DNA of 64,000 nt. It comes from Perognathus longimembris pacificus. Its lineage: Eukaryota; Chordata; Mammalia; Rodentia; Heteromyidae. The stretch lies in the NCBI RefSeq assembly GCF_023159225.1, contig NC_063161.1:3537690-3601689 (forward strand). Reading direction: 5' to 3'. Below are positions 34,118-45,703 of the stretch, piece after piece. The translations under genes were made by a program, and so were the position numbers. The notes below the pieces were generated by a model. The model was not told where the DNA came from, did not search any database, and saw nothing but the letters and a program-made list of their open reading frames with translations. How positions within the stretch are numbered: position 1 is the first letter of the stretch; each line of letters begins with the position of its first letter.

Positions 34118-34395
34118 AAGCTGCGCACCGGTGGCCAGGCCTGCCGTTCTAGCTATTCGGAAGGCTGACAAGTGGGATTACGGTTCACAGCCAGCCCAGG
34201 TAGGAATGTCCATGAGACTGCTATCTCCAATGAACCACCAAAAAGCTGGACGTGGAGGTGTAGCTCAAGTGACAGAGCGCCAGCCAGCGTTGGGTGAAAA
34301 AGCTAAGGGACAGCACCCAGGCCATGAGTTCAAGCCCTTGTACCCGAGGGATGCATGCACACGTACACACGCACACACGCACACACACACTTGCA
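34118..34395 (+). mobile_element. 7SL-head/Geo-body SINE plus CA/CG run
   Basis: Tail of ACACGCACACACGCACAC at about 34357-34392. Confidence 0.8.
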
Positions 34396-35119
34396 TTCAC
34401 AGCACTTACAGGTGAGAGCTTGCACTGCTGGCAGGGCAGGAAGACCAGACAGAAGGCCAGGCGGACTCCAGAGACGGCTCATAAAACAGGTTCCCACGCA
34501 GGCAGACGGGCCCCTTAGCCTGGCGATGACGTGGCCTTTATGGATCAAAGCGGCCAGCGGGGAAGTGCCGGAGACACTCACGCTGGGCTCGGGGGCTCGG
34601 CAGAGGAGCCGCAGCCACGCTGCAGCCCATATTTAGCCAGCACGGTTCCTTATAAACACCACATGACCTCATTTCCTGCTTTCCAGCAGTGTATAGATCA
34701 GAGCCAAAGCTCACAATAACCTGGACGGCACCCCAGATCTCCCCTTGCTTTTAAACCAAGGTCCAAATGGGGGATTTCCATCCACGGCCTGGTCCTGGAA
34801 ATGCTGGTGAGCCCGCCCGCCTCTGGCATTCGGCTCCCATCTCACACTCCGCTCCTCCAAGCCAACGGGGCTCCAGACAACAGACGTGCACTCGTGAGTT
34901 TCCGTGGTGACCGTGTCGTCACCAGCCGGCAGGCCCAAGGCCAAGTCATCCTAGCAACCGAGTTTCCTAAGGACCCGCTGGCACTGCTGAATGCAAAACC
35001 AAACCCCACGGCAGAGCCTGTCCTTGAAGCAGTTCCTGTCCTTTTGATCCAACGCCCAAAGTGAAAGCCTTGCCAGGATGCTTTCTGCTCAGGAATGAAA
35101 CCACGCTCTTTTTAGTCAT

Positions 35120-35330
35120 GCAGCAGGGCACTAGTGGCCCACACTGTGATCCCAGCTACTCAGGAGGCTCAAAGCCAGCCCAGGCAGTAAAGTGTGAGAC
35201 TCTTATCTCCAATGAACCACCAGAAAACGGGATGTGGAGCTGTGACTCCAAGTGGTAGAGCATTAGCCTTGAGCAAAAAGAGTTCATGGACAGTATCCAG
35301 GCCCTGAGTTCAAGCCCCATGACCAACTAA
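35120..35330 (+). mobile_element. 7SL-head/Geo-body SINE
   Basis: Head GTGATCCCAGCTACTCAGG, body GAGTTCAAGCCCCATGACC. Confidence 0.85.
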
Positions 35331-35527
35331 CCCCACCCCCTCCTACCCCCTGGCCAAAAAAACTAGCTATGCAGTAACTAAGATTGCCCCACTCAGCTTC
35401 CTCAGCGGCTAGCACCAAGTAAGTGATCACCAAACAGTCCAACTCACAATGACACGCTACAGGAAGGGAGCTTGCTTTCATACAGCCAGCAAAGCAAATC
35501 CCTTTATCCCTTTGCCAAGAGGCACTC

Positions 35528-35755
35528 CAGGACAACTAGTTACCAACTGAAAGAGTGCCTCCTTGACTAGTTACTAGCTGTTAGGCCTCTTCCCTCACTA
35601 GTTGGCAACTGTAAGATATCTTCTCGGACTAGTTGTCGCTGTAAGATACCCCCCCACCCATGACTAGTTAACACTTGTAAGATCTCCTCCAGGACTAGTT
35701 AACACCTACAAGACCCCCTCCGGAACTAATATCAACTACTAAACCCCTCCCTAAC
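35528..35755. repeat. diverged actagtt minisatellite
   Basis: Six to seven degenerate units of about 33-36 bases sharing GACTAGTT, then AACAC-TGTAAGA, then a C/T-rich end. More diverged than the GC-rich arrays, so probably older. Confidence 0.75.
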
Positions 35756-36044
35756 CGCCAGCCGCCTCCGTAGCAACAGCAGCTGCCCAATTCCACAGGG
35801 CTTCCCAGCACAACCCCACAACAGGTGTCAACTTAACCACAAGTCATTTCAGCCAGCACCAGTAGGCATGGAACTTCAAGATAAATTGCCTTCTTCACAG
35901 AAAATATAAACTTTGAATTTGAACACATGCTACTTACAATAGAAAAGGTGCCTATTTTGTAATAATCAAATGTGCTCACCAGTTTCTAGAAACTAATGTC
36001 CCTAGCAAAACTGATTGCACACATGGGCCCTAATCAAGAAAACA

Positions 36045-36305
36045 GCAAGCTAGGTGTGGGCGGCTCATGCCTGTAATACTAGATACTGAGGGGGCTGAGA
36101 TCTGAGGCTTGCAATTTGAAGCCAGCACAGGCAGAAAAGTCTGAGACTCTTTTCTCCAACTAAATCACAGAAAAAGCTGGAAGTGGCACTGTGGCTCGAG
36201 TGGTAGAGTGCTAGCTAGCATTGAGCAAAAGGAGCTCAGGGACAGAGCCCAGGCCCTGAGTTCAAGCCTCAAGAGTGCCCGAACCCCCCTCCCCCCCCCA
36301 AAAAA
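36045..36305 (+). mobile_element. 7SL-head/Geo-body SINE
   Basis: TGTGGGCGGCTCATGCCTG head and GTGGCTCGAGTGGTAGAG body; tail of C then A. Confidence 0.85.
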
Positions 36306-36384
36306 AAGCCAAGAAAACAGCAATTCCATCAGTAACAAATGCTGAGGTCACAGCTTCACTTAAGAAGTGACATTCATTACATCA

Positions 36385-36560
36385 CTTTTAGAGCCCTAGA
36401 TTCATGAGAAAACTCTAAGGACTTTATATTCATTATCTCGTTTAATCCTCGGGAACCCAAGGAAGTGGCTACTGCTTTTACCTCCAGAAGAAGGAAGCTG
36501 ACATTGTACAGTCTTGCACCTGTCCTAACACCAGTGAGGCTCTGGATGGTAAACAAGTAT
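36385..36560 (-). mobile_element. MIR fragment
   Basis: TTCATTATCTCGTTTAATCC is the reverse complement of the MIR core region. Ancient and diverged. Confidence 0.6.
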
Positions 36561-37364
36561 ACCCGCTATTTCACCAAGAAGCTGCCACTCACACTACAGC
36601 ATTCGCTGTGCAACAATCTGTCCATCAGACGTGACGTCGCACAGCCCCGGGTCGTCCTGATGCCTAATGACAGGCTGGTCAATAGCAAACTGGGTCCAAA
36701 TGCTTCTCCAGCATCCGCACAGCCCGGGAGGATCCACGGGGGATGTCAGGGCGTAAACTCCCGATGAAACTGGAACAGAAGAAGCTTAGAGCTGGAAGAC
36801 CTTAGGCAATACCAAATACTCCTCATTTATCTAAGGTAAACCCAACACTCTAAAAGGCAGGGAGAGCGCTGACATCTCCCAAGGAGGTAGGTTCACGACC
36901 CAGACGGTGTGCTGTCCTAGAAGGGGCCTGGTCCACTGCGACCCCACACCTCCTCTGGGGCACCCATTTCTACCTCTGAACACCCAGTCTTCACACAGGC
37001 CAAGGCCCAGGCTGGATGAGCTACAGTTTCACCCTATCAGTCACTTGCCATTCACTCCCTAGAAAAAAATGTAGCCATAAGGAAAGCCTGCATGCAGCTG
37101 CGAGCCCCCTACGCAGGAGTTCTGTTTGCTGAGTTATCACACCACTACTGGTGTTAACTTTAGCAGGGGGTAGATAAAGAGCAAACTAGAAACAATGCAG
37201 CCACTTCACTCTTGTGGCCGGAGGCTTTGCTTCAGACTCTGGAGGGGAAGGAAGGAGTTTACAGCAGAAGGCACCCAGCCAATGCCAGGTACCAGCTGCA
37301 CCACTTCATACCTGCCAACTCACTCTGAGCCTGTTTCCTTCCATTAAAAAAAAAAAAGAACAAA

Positions 37365-37562
37365 TGACCAGGCACGGTGGTTCACACCAATAATCTCAGC
37401 TAGAAACAGGGAGGATCAACATTCAAGGCCAGCCAGAGCAAGAAAGCCTGCAGAATCCAATCTCAAAGAGAAGGTGTAGTGGCAAGTGTCTGTGATCCCA
37501 GGAGATCATAGGGAGAGACATCAAGGTCAAGGCCAGCCCCAGTGAAAAAATCCTTGAGACCT
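37365..37562 (+). mobile_element. B1-like 7SL SINE, doubled
   Basis: GGCACGGTGGTTCACACC head followed by a second, weaker head-like unit. Lacks a Geo body. Confidence 0.65.
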
Positions 37563-37582
37563 TGCTTAAAAAATAACTAAAG

Positions 37583-37798
37583 CGGGGCTGGGAACATGGC
37601 CTAGTGGCAAGAGTGCTTGACCTGTATACATGAAGCCCTGGGTTCGATTCCCCAGCACCACATATATAGAAAACGGCCAGAAGTGGCGCTGTGGCTCAAG
37701 TGGCAGAGTGCTAACCTTGAGCAAAAAGAAGCCAAGGACAGTGCTCAGGCCCTGAGTCCAAGCCCCAGGACTGGCCAAAAAAAAACAAAAAACAAAAC
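37583..37798 (+). mobile_element. IDL-Geo SINE
   Basis: Full dimer; AACTAAAGC flanks both ends; tail with CAAAA interruptions. Confidence 0.92.
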
Positions 37799-39257
37799 TA
37801 AAGCAAGAGAGGGCTGGGGGCCCAGTTCAAGTGATAGAACATGTGCCTAGCACGCATGACTTCCCAAGTCCAAACCCCAGTAGTAAAACAAAACATAAAT
37901 ACATAAATAATAAATATATATACATAGATAAATAACTGACGATTTTTCAAAGGACTGCTACTGTACCCCTCCTAGGATGGGAGGAAGGGCCTTCTCACTT
38001 CTAACTCATTCAAACAAGGCACACAAAAAACCACCCAGTCCCCGTCACACCAGTCATGTTCTCAGCGCCCCGCGGCCACCTCTGGCCGTGTCCGGGACGC
38101 ACCCACACAGCACTGTGCTCGCTGCCTAAGATGTGTTGGGCCCCTCCCTCCCTCAGCCAAGTGGAGATGTCAACCAACGGAGGCCCTGAGGCCTGTCTTC
38201 CCCGCCTCTCACCCGACTGGCTGGCTGGACATGGAAACCTCCCGCTGGCAGCTGGCAGCCCACGCCTCCCGGAGGTCCCATTCTCCACTCGGCAGGGGAA
38301 GCCCACCTCAGAGGTCCTGCCTGGCTCTCACACCCTCTCCTGAGCCACTCTCCTCTCAAGCTCCAGCCTCAGACCGTCCTGGTCTCCACTGGGAAGACCT
38401 TCACCTGCACTGAGCAGATGCTGACCTCGACTCCGGACAGCAGGAATTCAAGAAAGCCTCAAGGACATTGATTTCTCCCCACTTTCACATCCCCCCCATA
38501 CCACCCTCATCATCAGACCAGCATACAACACACCTGCTCTGCCCGGCCCTTAGTCTGCCTTCACCTGATGATACTGATAAACTTCTCAAGTTCACAGATG
38601 AGCTATCCCCCGCCCCCAATCAGGGACCCGTCCTTAGCTTTTCCTTCTAAGGACCCTGCCCAGCCCAGAAGCATTCAAGCAAGGCCTTGGCAGTGACTGC
38701 CCAGTAAGCCCACCAGCTTGGCTAATTCTTCACCCCACCCAGCCCTGAATGCAGAGGTTGTGGCCTAGAACTAAAGGCTAGCACCGGACCCATCTCATGC
38801 TAGCCCCTACCGAGCCTCACCTGACCTCCACAGGTGAAAAATGTCTTCTTTCATCTATATCTGTGGCATTTGGTGACCAGCAAGAGAGCCTGGGGGAAAA
38901 GGCAGAAGGGAATTTACATGTGGACAAACCAATGGCCTGAGAAAATAATGATCTATGTTCTTAGGCAATACTGTGATTTGAATTCATGCCTTCAGACCTA
39001 CCACTTGAGCCCCAGCCATGATACTTGTTCTTGAGGTTTACAGAACTGAATCCAGGCACAAGGATCTCATGAGCACCATTTAGCCACAAATCTCTACCTT
39101 CAAGAAGGCTCCCACCGGGCTGAGGTTCCCATCTTCATAAACCACCCTAACTTAGCCTCCCAGAGGAGGTTTAGCTGCCATCTTCCCATCAGCTAGGTCA
39201 CCAGCCTGCCTTCCCACCTAACTGGCTTCAGTCTGCACCCAAACCAAGTGTCCCCAG

Positions 39258-39485
39258 AAGTGTTGCAGAGCACCGATGGTTCACCCCTGTAATCCTACAT
39301 TCTAGGAGGACGGTAGCTCAAAGTCAGCCCAGGCAGGAAAGTCTGTGAGACCCTTATCGCCAAAGTAACCACCAAAAAGCAGAGGTGTGGATCAAGTGGT
39401 AGAGTGCTAGACTTGAGCCAAAAAGCCGGGGGGAACAGCACCCAGGCCTTAAGTTCAAGCCGCAGGACCAGCACACACACAAACA
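39258..39485 (+). mobile_element. 7SL-head/Geo-body SINE
   Basis: CCTGTAATCCTACATTCTAG head; body ends GTTCAAGCCGCAGGACC then CA. Confidence 0.82.
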
Positions 39486-39947
39486 CAGAAAGTTAAAACA
39501 CTGTCCTCAACACACAACAGGAAACAGAAAGCAGGGCCCGATGTCACTGCCTGTCTGGTTTATTCAGCAGTCCTCCAGGGACCTGTTGCACAGTTCTGCT
39601 TCTTTATCATCATTAACACTGCTCCTCCATGGACCTCCGAGTTTGAGTGAAGAGGCAAAGAAACAGAAGCCTCGGCACAGGGGATTCCAGAGACGGGGTG
39701 CGGGGGCAAGGTAAGGGCGATGGCACCCAAGGCCTCTACCCAGGAAAGGTGGGGGGAGGGGGAGGGGGACCCCCGAGCCTCTCCGACTGGGGAAAGGGCT
39801 CTCAGCAGCCTCAGGAGAAGTCTTGAAGAGTTTGAGGACCCCAGTGTCAGGAAGGCAGGAGACCCCAGGGCTCAGGAGCCTGGGCACCAGCAAGGGCCGG
39901 GGGGGGGGGGGGGGCCGGGGGAGGTTTCAGGGTCAGAGGTTCCCTTG

Positions 39948-40235
39948 AGCGCTGAGAGGATGGAGGGGGAGGGGGTCCCCGGGGAGCGCTGAGAGGATAC
40001 CGGGGGTCCCCAGGGGAACGCTGAGAGGACGGGGGAGGGTCCCCCCCGGGGAGCGCTGAGAGGACGGGGGGAGGGTCCCCCCCAGGGGAGCGCTGAGAGG
40101 ACGGGGGGAGGGTCCCCCCCGGGGAGCGCTGAGAGGACGGGGGGGGGTCCCCGGGGAGCGCTGAGAGGACACGGGCGGGGGGAGGGGGGGTTGTCCCCGG
40201 GGAGCACTGAGAGGACACGGGGGAGTCCCCGGGGA
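39948..40235. repeat. GC minisatellite (about 37 bp, 8 copies)
   Basis: Units share GGGGAGCGCTGAGAGGACG, then a G run, then GGTCCCC. They end about 60 bases from the probable FAM118A exon 1 donor. A 17-G run lies nearby at 39898-39914. Confidence 0.9.
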
Positions 40236-40297
40236 GTGGTGAGACGACATCGGAAGGTCTACGGGGTCCCGGGGTCCCTGAGCGCCTCGCTCCTTAC

Positions 40298-40600
40298 CGG
40301 CTGCTCAGCCGAGACGCGGGGTGGCCGCTCCCGCTCCCCGCCGCCGCCTCCCGCGCGCGCCCCCCGGTGTCTCGGCCGCGCGTCGGCGAGAGGCCTCGAG
40401 GCCGTCGGCGGGAGAGGACTGTGCGCCGAGCCAGGCGAACCGGGCGGAGCGGAAGACGCCGAGCCGCGGAGCCACCGGGCCGCGACCCCACGTTAGCCGG
40501 CCGCCGCCGCCGAGCCTTCCGCCGCGAGCGCGCACCCCCGCGCCGACGTTCCGCCCGGACACCAACGGCCGGGCGCCGCGCGAGGCCCCGCCCCTGAGGG
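40298..40600 (-). other. FAM118A: probable FAM118A non-coding first exon
   Basis: A strong donor, CAGCCG followed by GTAAGGAGC, reads on the - strand with the exon ending at 40298, inside the CpG island. No coding exon precedes the ATG exon at 30.9 kb, so a 5' UTR exon here would leave a first intron of 9.4 kb. The 5' edge given is a guess. Confidence 0.5.
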
Positions 40601-41110
40601 GGCGGGCCAAGATGCGGCCACGCCCCCGTGCGGCGGCCACGCCCCGGGTAGGCCCGCCTCCGCGAGCCCCGGCGCGTGCGCGGAGGGGTGCCCGCGGACT
40701 TCCGGTCTTCCCGGGGACGGCCCGTCGTCGTGTTCCGGTCTTCCGGTCTCGGGCTGGCGGGGCGGCTTGGCCGGGCCCTCGGAGCCACCTTCTGCAGCAC
40801 ACGGCGGGCCCGGCCTCCAGCCTCCCCCCGCTGGCGGGTCCGGACCGGGCCTGAGCACCGGGAAGCCCCGCCCTCCTTCCCTTCGCGGCGCTCTTCGCCT
40901 CTGGAACTCGGGGCGCCCGGGCCCGGGCCCCTCGCGCCCGCCCGGCGCACCCGGTCCGCACCGGTCCGCACCGCCACCGCCCGGGCGCGGCGCGGGGCCC
41001 CGAGGTCAGCACGCGCCCCGCTCGCGACTCTGCGGACGCCCCGGGCGCCGGTGCCCAGCTCCCGCGGTGATGCGAGGACTAGCGGAGACCCTGCGCGGGC
41101 GGCCTCGCGC
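40300..41110 (-). promoter_or_regulatory. CpG-island promoter of FAM118A
   Basis: Dense CpG with several GC boxes (about 40588-40640). It also holds an NRF1-like GGCGCGTGCGCGG near 40670 and three ETS-type TTCCGG cores between about 40698 and 40748. There is no TATA box. This is a housekeeping-type island at the expected 5' end of FAM118A. Confidence 0.65.
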
Positions 41111-41709
41111 GGGTACGGCCCGGAGGGGGTCAGGGGAGCCCTCCGCCGGGCCCCCTCCGTGCTCCCACCCCGATCCCGCTCTCCCCCCCGGCCCGCTCCC
41201 CCCCCCCCGTGATCCCTCCCAGGGGCCCTCCCCTCCGGGCCCACTCCCCTGGACACCCTCTCTGGGGCACGCCCTCCCCGCCCCCTCCCCTAGACTCCCT
41301 TCCCGGGCCCCCTACTCCGTGCTCCCTCCCCCCACCCCCCACGATCGCTCCTCCGCCTGGGCACGCAGGACTTTTCCTCCTCAGGGTTTGCTCAAAGACC
41401 ACTTTCTCTTCCCAGCCTCCCGGGACTGCCCCCCCCCCCCCAAGCCCGGAGTTACTACAGAATTGTTTAATTGAGAGTAAACCTGTCCCCTTCTCACCCT
41501 CCCCCAGCCCAACTGAGAATAATTGCGTTTTGTGACCATAAGCTGGTCTTAGAAATTTCAGCATCCTGTAAATTGGAGGTGTGGAGGGCGGTGGGCAGAC
41601 CAAACACCTAGCACCGGAGAATGAAGGCCGTTTTGTGTAAAGGCCTCCTCTGCCTGAGCATGTCACCTGCGTTCCTTCAGCAACACCTCAGAGCCATCCT
41701 AGGAGGACG

Positions 41710-41890
41710 CAGGGCATTCGTGGCTCACACCTGTAACCCTAGCTACTCCGGAGGCTGAGATCTGAGGATAGAGGTTCCGAGCCTGACCAGGCAGATAAGG
41801 CCTAGAAGCCAGAAGTGGAGCTGTGGGTCACTGCCGTCCTCGAGTGGAAAAAGCCGAGAGTGTGATTCAAGCCCCAGTACAAGAATACTA
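41710..41890 (+). mobile_element. 7SL-head/Geo-body SINE
   Basis: GGCTCACACCTGTAACCC head; shortened body. Spacer between FAM118A and UPK3A. Confidence 0.8.
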
Positions 41891-42474
41891 CTTCTCTCCC
41901 GGAGAGAAAGCTGTTTTATTGCCAGACACACACACACCCATCACAACACAGAGCTCCACAAGCAGGGTGCTGGCCAGAATAAAACAAATCTTCCACCCTT
42001 GAGCCACACACTACATAGATATCCGAGAAAGCACCACCTAACCTTGTGCTTCGGCTTGTTAAATGGACTGCTGAAAATATCCAAGAAAAAGAAGCTAAGT
42101 GCTTTAGAGCCTGTCTCACTCCATTCACACTTATACCCATAACAAGTTCCTGCACAAACTGCTTGCCGCCTCTCTGCAGGTTTGCAGGAAGGAGTGTGAA
42201 GCCAGCCCGGGGCAGAGGTGGGTGGTGCGGTGTAGCTAGCAGGATGGCTTTGATGGTAGAGAGGAGGGGGCAGCTTAGCACCTTGGGAAAAATCTGTCGA
42301 GGGACAGAAAATACCTCTAAAAAATAATAACCGCCCTGGGATCGATCACCTGCAGTAATCGAAGGATAATTACCTACAGTGACCAAGCTGTGCCCTAGAG
42401 CGGGAGGGACCGTGAGACCAAATCAGATGGCTCCCCTCCTCCCAAGGCAGAATTGAAACAACGACCGAGCCAGT

Positions 42475-42650
42475 AGCTGGTGGCTCACACCAGTAGCTAC
42501 CCAGCTACTCAGGAAGTTGAGATCTGAGGATCATAATTCAAAACCAGCCCAGGCAGAAAAGTCCAGGAGACTCCAATTCACCAGCAAAAAGCTGGAAACG
42601 GAGCTCTGGTTCGAGAGGGAGGGTGCCAGCTTTGAGTGGAGAAAAGCTAA
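42475..42650 (+). mobile_element. 7SL-head/Geo-body SINE
   Basis: GCTACTCAGGAAGTTGAGAT head; incomplete body. Confidence 0.78.
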
Positions 42651-42694
42651 GCGAGAGTGGTATGCGGGAGGGAAAGGTCTACACAGGGCAGGTG

Positions 42695-42760
42695 GGTTCC
42701 AGTCGTGACCCCCCTTTTACAAGTGAGGAAACTGAGGCACTTCGTCCATCCTGGCTTCAG
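42695..42760 (-). mobile_element. MIR fragment
   Basis: CTTTTACAAGTGAGGAAACT, then GAGGCAC, matches the MIR core in reverse. Confidence 0.5.
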
Positions 42761-43019
42761 AGAAGCTGTGCTTTACTCATGGGGCCACCAGGGAGCTGAG
42801 GCCGTGGCCTTCACAGCCAGAGAGACTGTCTTGCTTTTCAGTGTGGAGAGAAGCACACATGCACAACACACTCGGGTACAAATCCATGGAACGGGCTTGG
42901 GAGCTTCCCTAGAGCAAGAGCACGGGGCTCCGGAACTAGTGAGCTCAACACGGATCATGGGAATGAGGAAGCTGCCGAGGAAGGCAGCTTGGTGGCGCCT
43001 CAGAAATTAAACAATTTCC

Positions 43020-43535
43020 CTGTGACCCAGGAGTTCCACTGTTCGGTTGATAGTTAAAGAGGTAGAAACAGGTGTTTAAACAATAGCCAAAACGTGGGAA
43101 TGTACAGGAGAAGATGCGATCCATCCATGCAGTGGCGCCTTACTCTGCTACGAAAAAGGAAAGAAGCCCTGATCTCAATAAAATACGACTCTACTTGAAG
43201 ACATGGTGCTGGGGCTGGGAGTAGGAAGGAAAGGAGGGAGGGAGGGAGGAAGGAAAATAGAAAAGAGGGAGGGGGAGGGGGAAGAAAGGGAAGGAAGACA
43301 GGAAGGATGTCAAGTCAAAGAAGGCAGGTACACGGGCCACATGCTGTTTGATCTCCTGTATATGAACCTGCAGAATAGGTAAATCTATAAAACTAGAATG
43401 CCACCGTGGTTGCTAGGGGCAGGGAGAGGAGAGACGGTGAGGGCTAACTAGGCATGGGGTGGTAAGGACATTTCAGAGCTGTATTTCAGAACACGTGGTG
43501 CATGGACTAACTGCATTTGAAATGGTTAATTTGGG
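43020..43535 (+). mobile_element. old LINE-1 3'-end fragment
   Basis: Shows the L1M order: aatagccaaaacgtggga, a degenerate terminal-exon-like A/T stretch, cagaataggtaaatctat, GTGGTTGCTAGGGGCAGGG, then gaaatggttaat. It is interrupted by a polypurine repeat. Confidence 0.65.
43212..43312. repeat. polypurine A/G repeat
   Basis: GGAGGGAGGGAGGAAGGAAA-type low-complexity stretch embedded in an old L1 3' fragment. Confidence 0.8.
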
Positions 43536-43542
43536 GGAGTCT

Positions 43543-44310
43543 GGAGCTGGCGGCTCACATCTGTAATCCTAGCGACTCAGCGGGCTGAGAATCACAGTTC
43601 GAAAGCCCATGAGACTCCAATTAACCACCAAAAAGCTAGACGTGGAGGTGTGGCTCAAGTAGTAGAGGACTAGCCTTGAACACTAAAAGCTCAAGGACGA
43701 TGCCAGGCCCTGGGTTCAAGCCCCAGGATCTGCACACACACACACAAAGTTAATCCTGGGCTGAGTGTATTTGGCTCAGTGGTGAAGTGCTTGCTTCTTA
43801 TTCTTGAGCCCTAGGTTTAATCCCCAGTATAATTCATTTGCTTGTTTGCTTGTTTTTTTGCTTTTGTGTTTTGTCATGGGGCTTGAACTCGGCCTGGGTG
43901 CTCTTTTGCTAGCACTCTACCACTTTGAGTCACAGGTCTGCTTCCAGTTTTTTGGTGCTTAACTGGAGAGGAGAGTCTCAAGGATGTTCCTGCCTGGGCT
44001 GGCTTTGAATGGTGATCCTGGGCTCTCCGCCTCCTGAGCGGTTGGGATTACAGGGGTGAGGCACCGGCGTCCCGACGGTTGCTTGTGTTTTCAGACCTGG
44101 CCTCGCTATGTAGCCCGGGCTGACTTGGAACTTGCATTCTCCTCGCCACCGCCTCTGTGCCCTGTGCGCCCAGCCCCTAGAATCGGGGAAGAAATAGAAC
44201 AGGCTGAGTTTAGTTGCGCATACCCATAATACCAGCCCTCGGGAGGTGGGAGCAGGGAGGATTGCAAGTTCCAGGCCAGTCTGGGCTACAGGGCAGGACC
44301 CTGTCTCCAA
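43543..44310. mobile_element. cluster of 7SL/Geo and B1-like SINEs
   Basis: Forward composite (43543-43750), a tRNA-like ID fragment (43755-43835), reverse composite (43840-44070), reverse B1-like (44085-44160) and forward B1-like (44205-44310). Confidence 0.75.
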
Positions 44311-45114
44311 AACACCAAAAAAGAATGCTAATTGTATGTTCTGTGAACTTCACCTCAAATACAGGACAAACACAGGCACCATCGTGCACAGAGGACAGGG
44401 CTCCGGGCGGCCGTGCCCTGGGCGGGTGTGCTGGAGAAGGGCTGCGAGGCCGCCCCCCTGGGAGAGGGCACGCAGAGACAGAGGCCCAGCGAGCTCCGCC
44501 CAGGCAGACGCGGTCTTGAGGACACCCGGTGCCAGGCCGCATCGAGCCCAGGGCCCTTTCAGGGGCTGCGCCCTCTCCTCCACTCTCTGGGCCATGCAGG
44601 CTGCTCCCGCCGCCCCTCTGACCCTGCTGCCGGACTTGGGGCTCTGCTCCCCGTGGCTTTGCTCCTGCCTTGCCCTCCGCCCCCCACCCCCCGGCTCTGC
44701 GGCCCCTCAAAGCGCCGGCTGCCTGGGTCGGCGTGCCCTAACAAAGCACTGCACACCTACGGCACGGTGCAAAGGAAATCTGCAATCCTAGCCGCTGGGA
44801 GGCCGAGGTTGGGAGGATGGCAGTTTGAGGCTAGGCTGGGCATCGGAGCTCACCGAGACCTCATCTCAACAGAGAGGTGGGCACGAGGGTGCACACCTGT
44901 TACCCTAACTGCAACAGGAAGCCTGACACAGGCAGATCAGGCCCAGGCCAGAAGCAATACCATATGAGGGCCTCACCCGCCCCGCCCCAGCCCTGCCACT
45001 CTGGGGCTACAGATGTCTCTGGGGGACCAGGAGGGCCCTATCACCCTCTGTGGTCTTTTCTGTACGGACGCCGACCCGAGGGCCTAGGCTCATCCCAAAG
45101 GCCTGGCCTCTCTG

Positions 45115-45335
45115 TGCCAGTACTCAGGGCCTGGGCACTCTCCCTTAGCATTCCCCACTCAAGGCTGGTGCTCTGCCACTTGAGCCACACCTCCACTTCC
45201 GGCTTCTTGCTACCTCATTGCATCTCCGAGAATCTGCCCTGCGTTTGCCCTGGCTGGCTGCACACTGTGATCCTGAGACCTCAGCTTCCTTCCTGAGTAG
45301 CTAGGATCACAGGTGTGAGCCCCTGGTGCCCGGCT
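45115..45335 (-). mobile_element. 7SL-head/Geo-body SINE
   Basis: Reverse copy ending just downstream of the UPK3A poly(A) site. Confidence 0.82.
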
Positions 45336-45444
45336 CCACCTCCGTGGTTCCGACGATGGTTCCCCCACCTTCTCCTCCCCGATAACACGCGCGGCTCGTC
45401 CTCCGCGCTGCAGCTTACAAGTGAACGTGTTTTCTGGGAAAGGT

Positions 45445-45450
45445 TTTATT
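45445..45450 (-). terminator. UPK3A poly(A) signal
   Basis: AATAAA on the - strand 94 bases past the stop, implying a 3' UTR of only about 120 bases. Confidence 0.75.
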
Positions 45451-45543
45451 CAGCGTCTTCCTGCCGCGGGCCGCCCCCCAGCCTGCATCGCCTGCCGTCT
45501 GGTCAGCAGGTGGGCGGCCGGCAGGGGCGAGGCGGGGCGAGGC

Positions 45544-45703
45544 TCAGTCCGGGAGCTTGCTGGAGTACACCTCGGCCCTGTCCAGAGGCGGCCCCCGGTT
45601 CACAGAGGTGTAGGAAGGCTCCGAGGTCCCCAGGGGCTTGGGGACGGCCTCCTGCGTGATCTGAGAGTCGTGCGTGGTCTCCCCGGCAGAGCCGCCCATG
45701 TCC
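45544..45703 (-). CDS. UPK3A: UPK3A exon 6 (cytoplasmic tail)
   Basis: [18 protein letters not shown] to EVYSSKLPD and TGA at 45544-45546. Acceptor GGGCAG at 45704-45705. Confidence 0.96.

Larger units (their letters stand above)
30897..40297 (-). other. FAM118A: FAM118A intron 1
   Basis: Non-coding. Contains the C-rich minisatellite next to the ATG exon, an actagtt-type repeat at 35.5 kb, an MIR piece, two IDL-Geo and several 7SL/Geo SINEs, and a minisatellite beside the first donor. I see no convincing exon in the unique stretches (32.8-34.1, 34.4-35.1, 36.6-37.3 and 37.9-39.2 kb). Confidence 0.5.
41110..45440. other. FAM118A-UPK3A spacer
   Basis: C-rich flank of the FAM118A island to about 41350, then SINEs, an MIR piece and an L1 piece. 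No gene recognised at 44.3-45.1 kb despite GC-rich open frames. Confidence 0.5.

Noticed and set aside
40294..41256. 320-codon Arg/Gly/Pro-rich frame across the FAM118A CpG island
   Set aside because: CpG-island composition keeps stops rare; no conserved motif, and competing frames are equally open.
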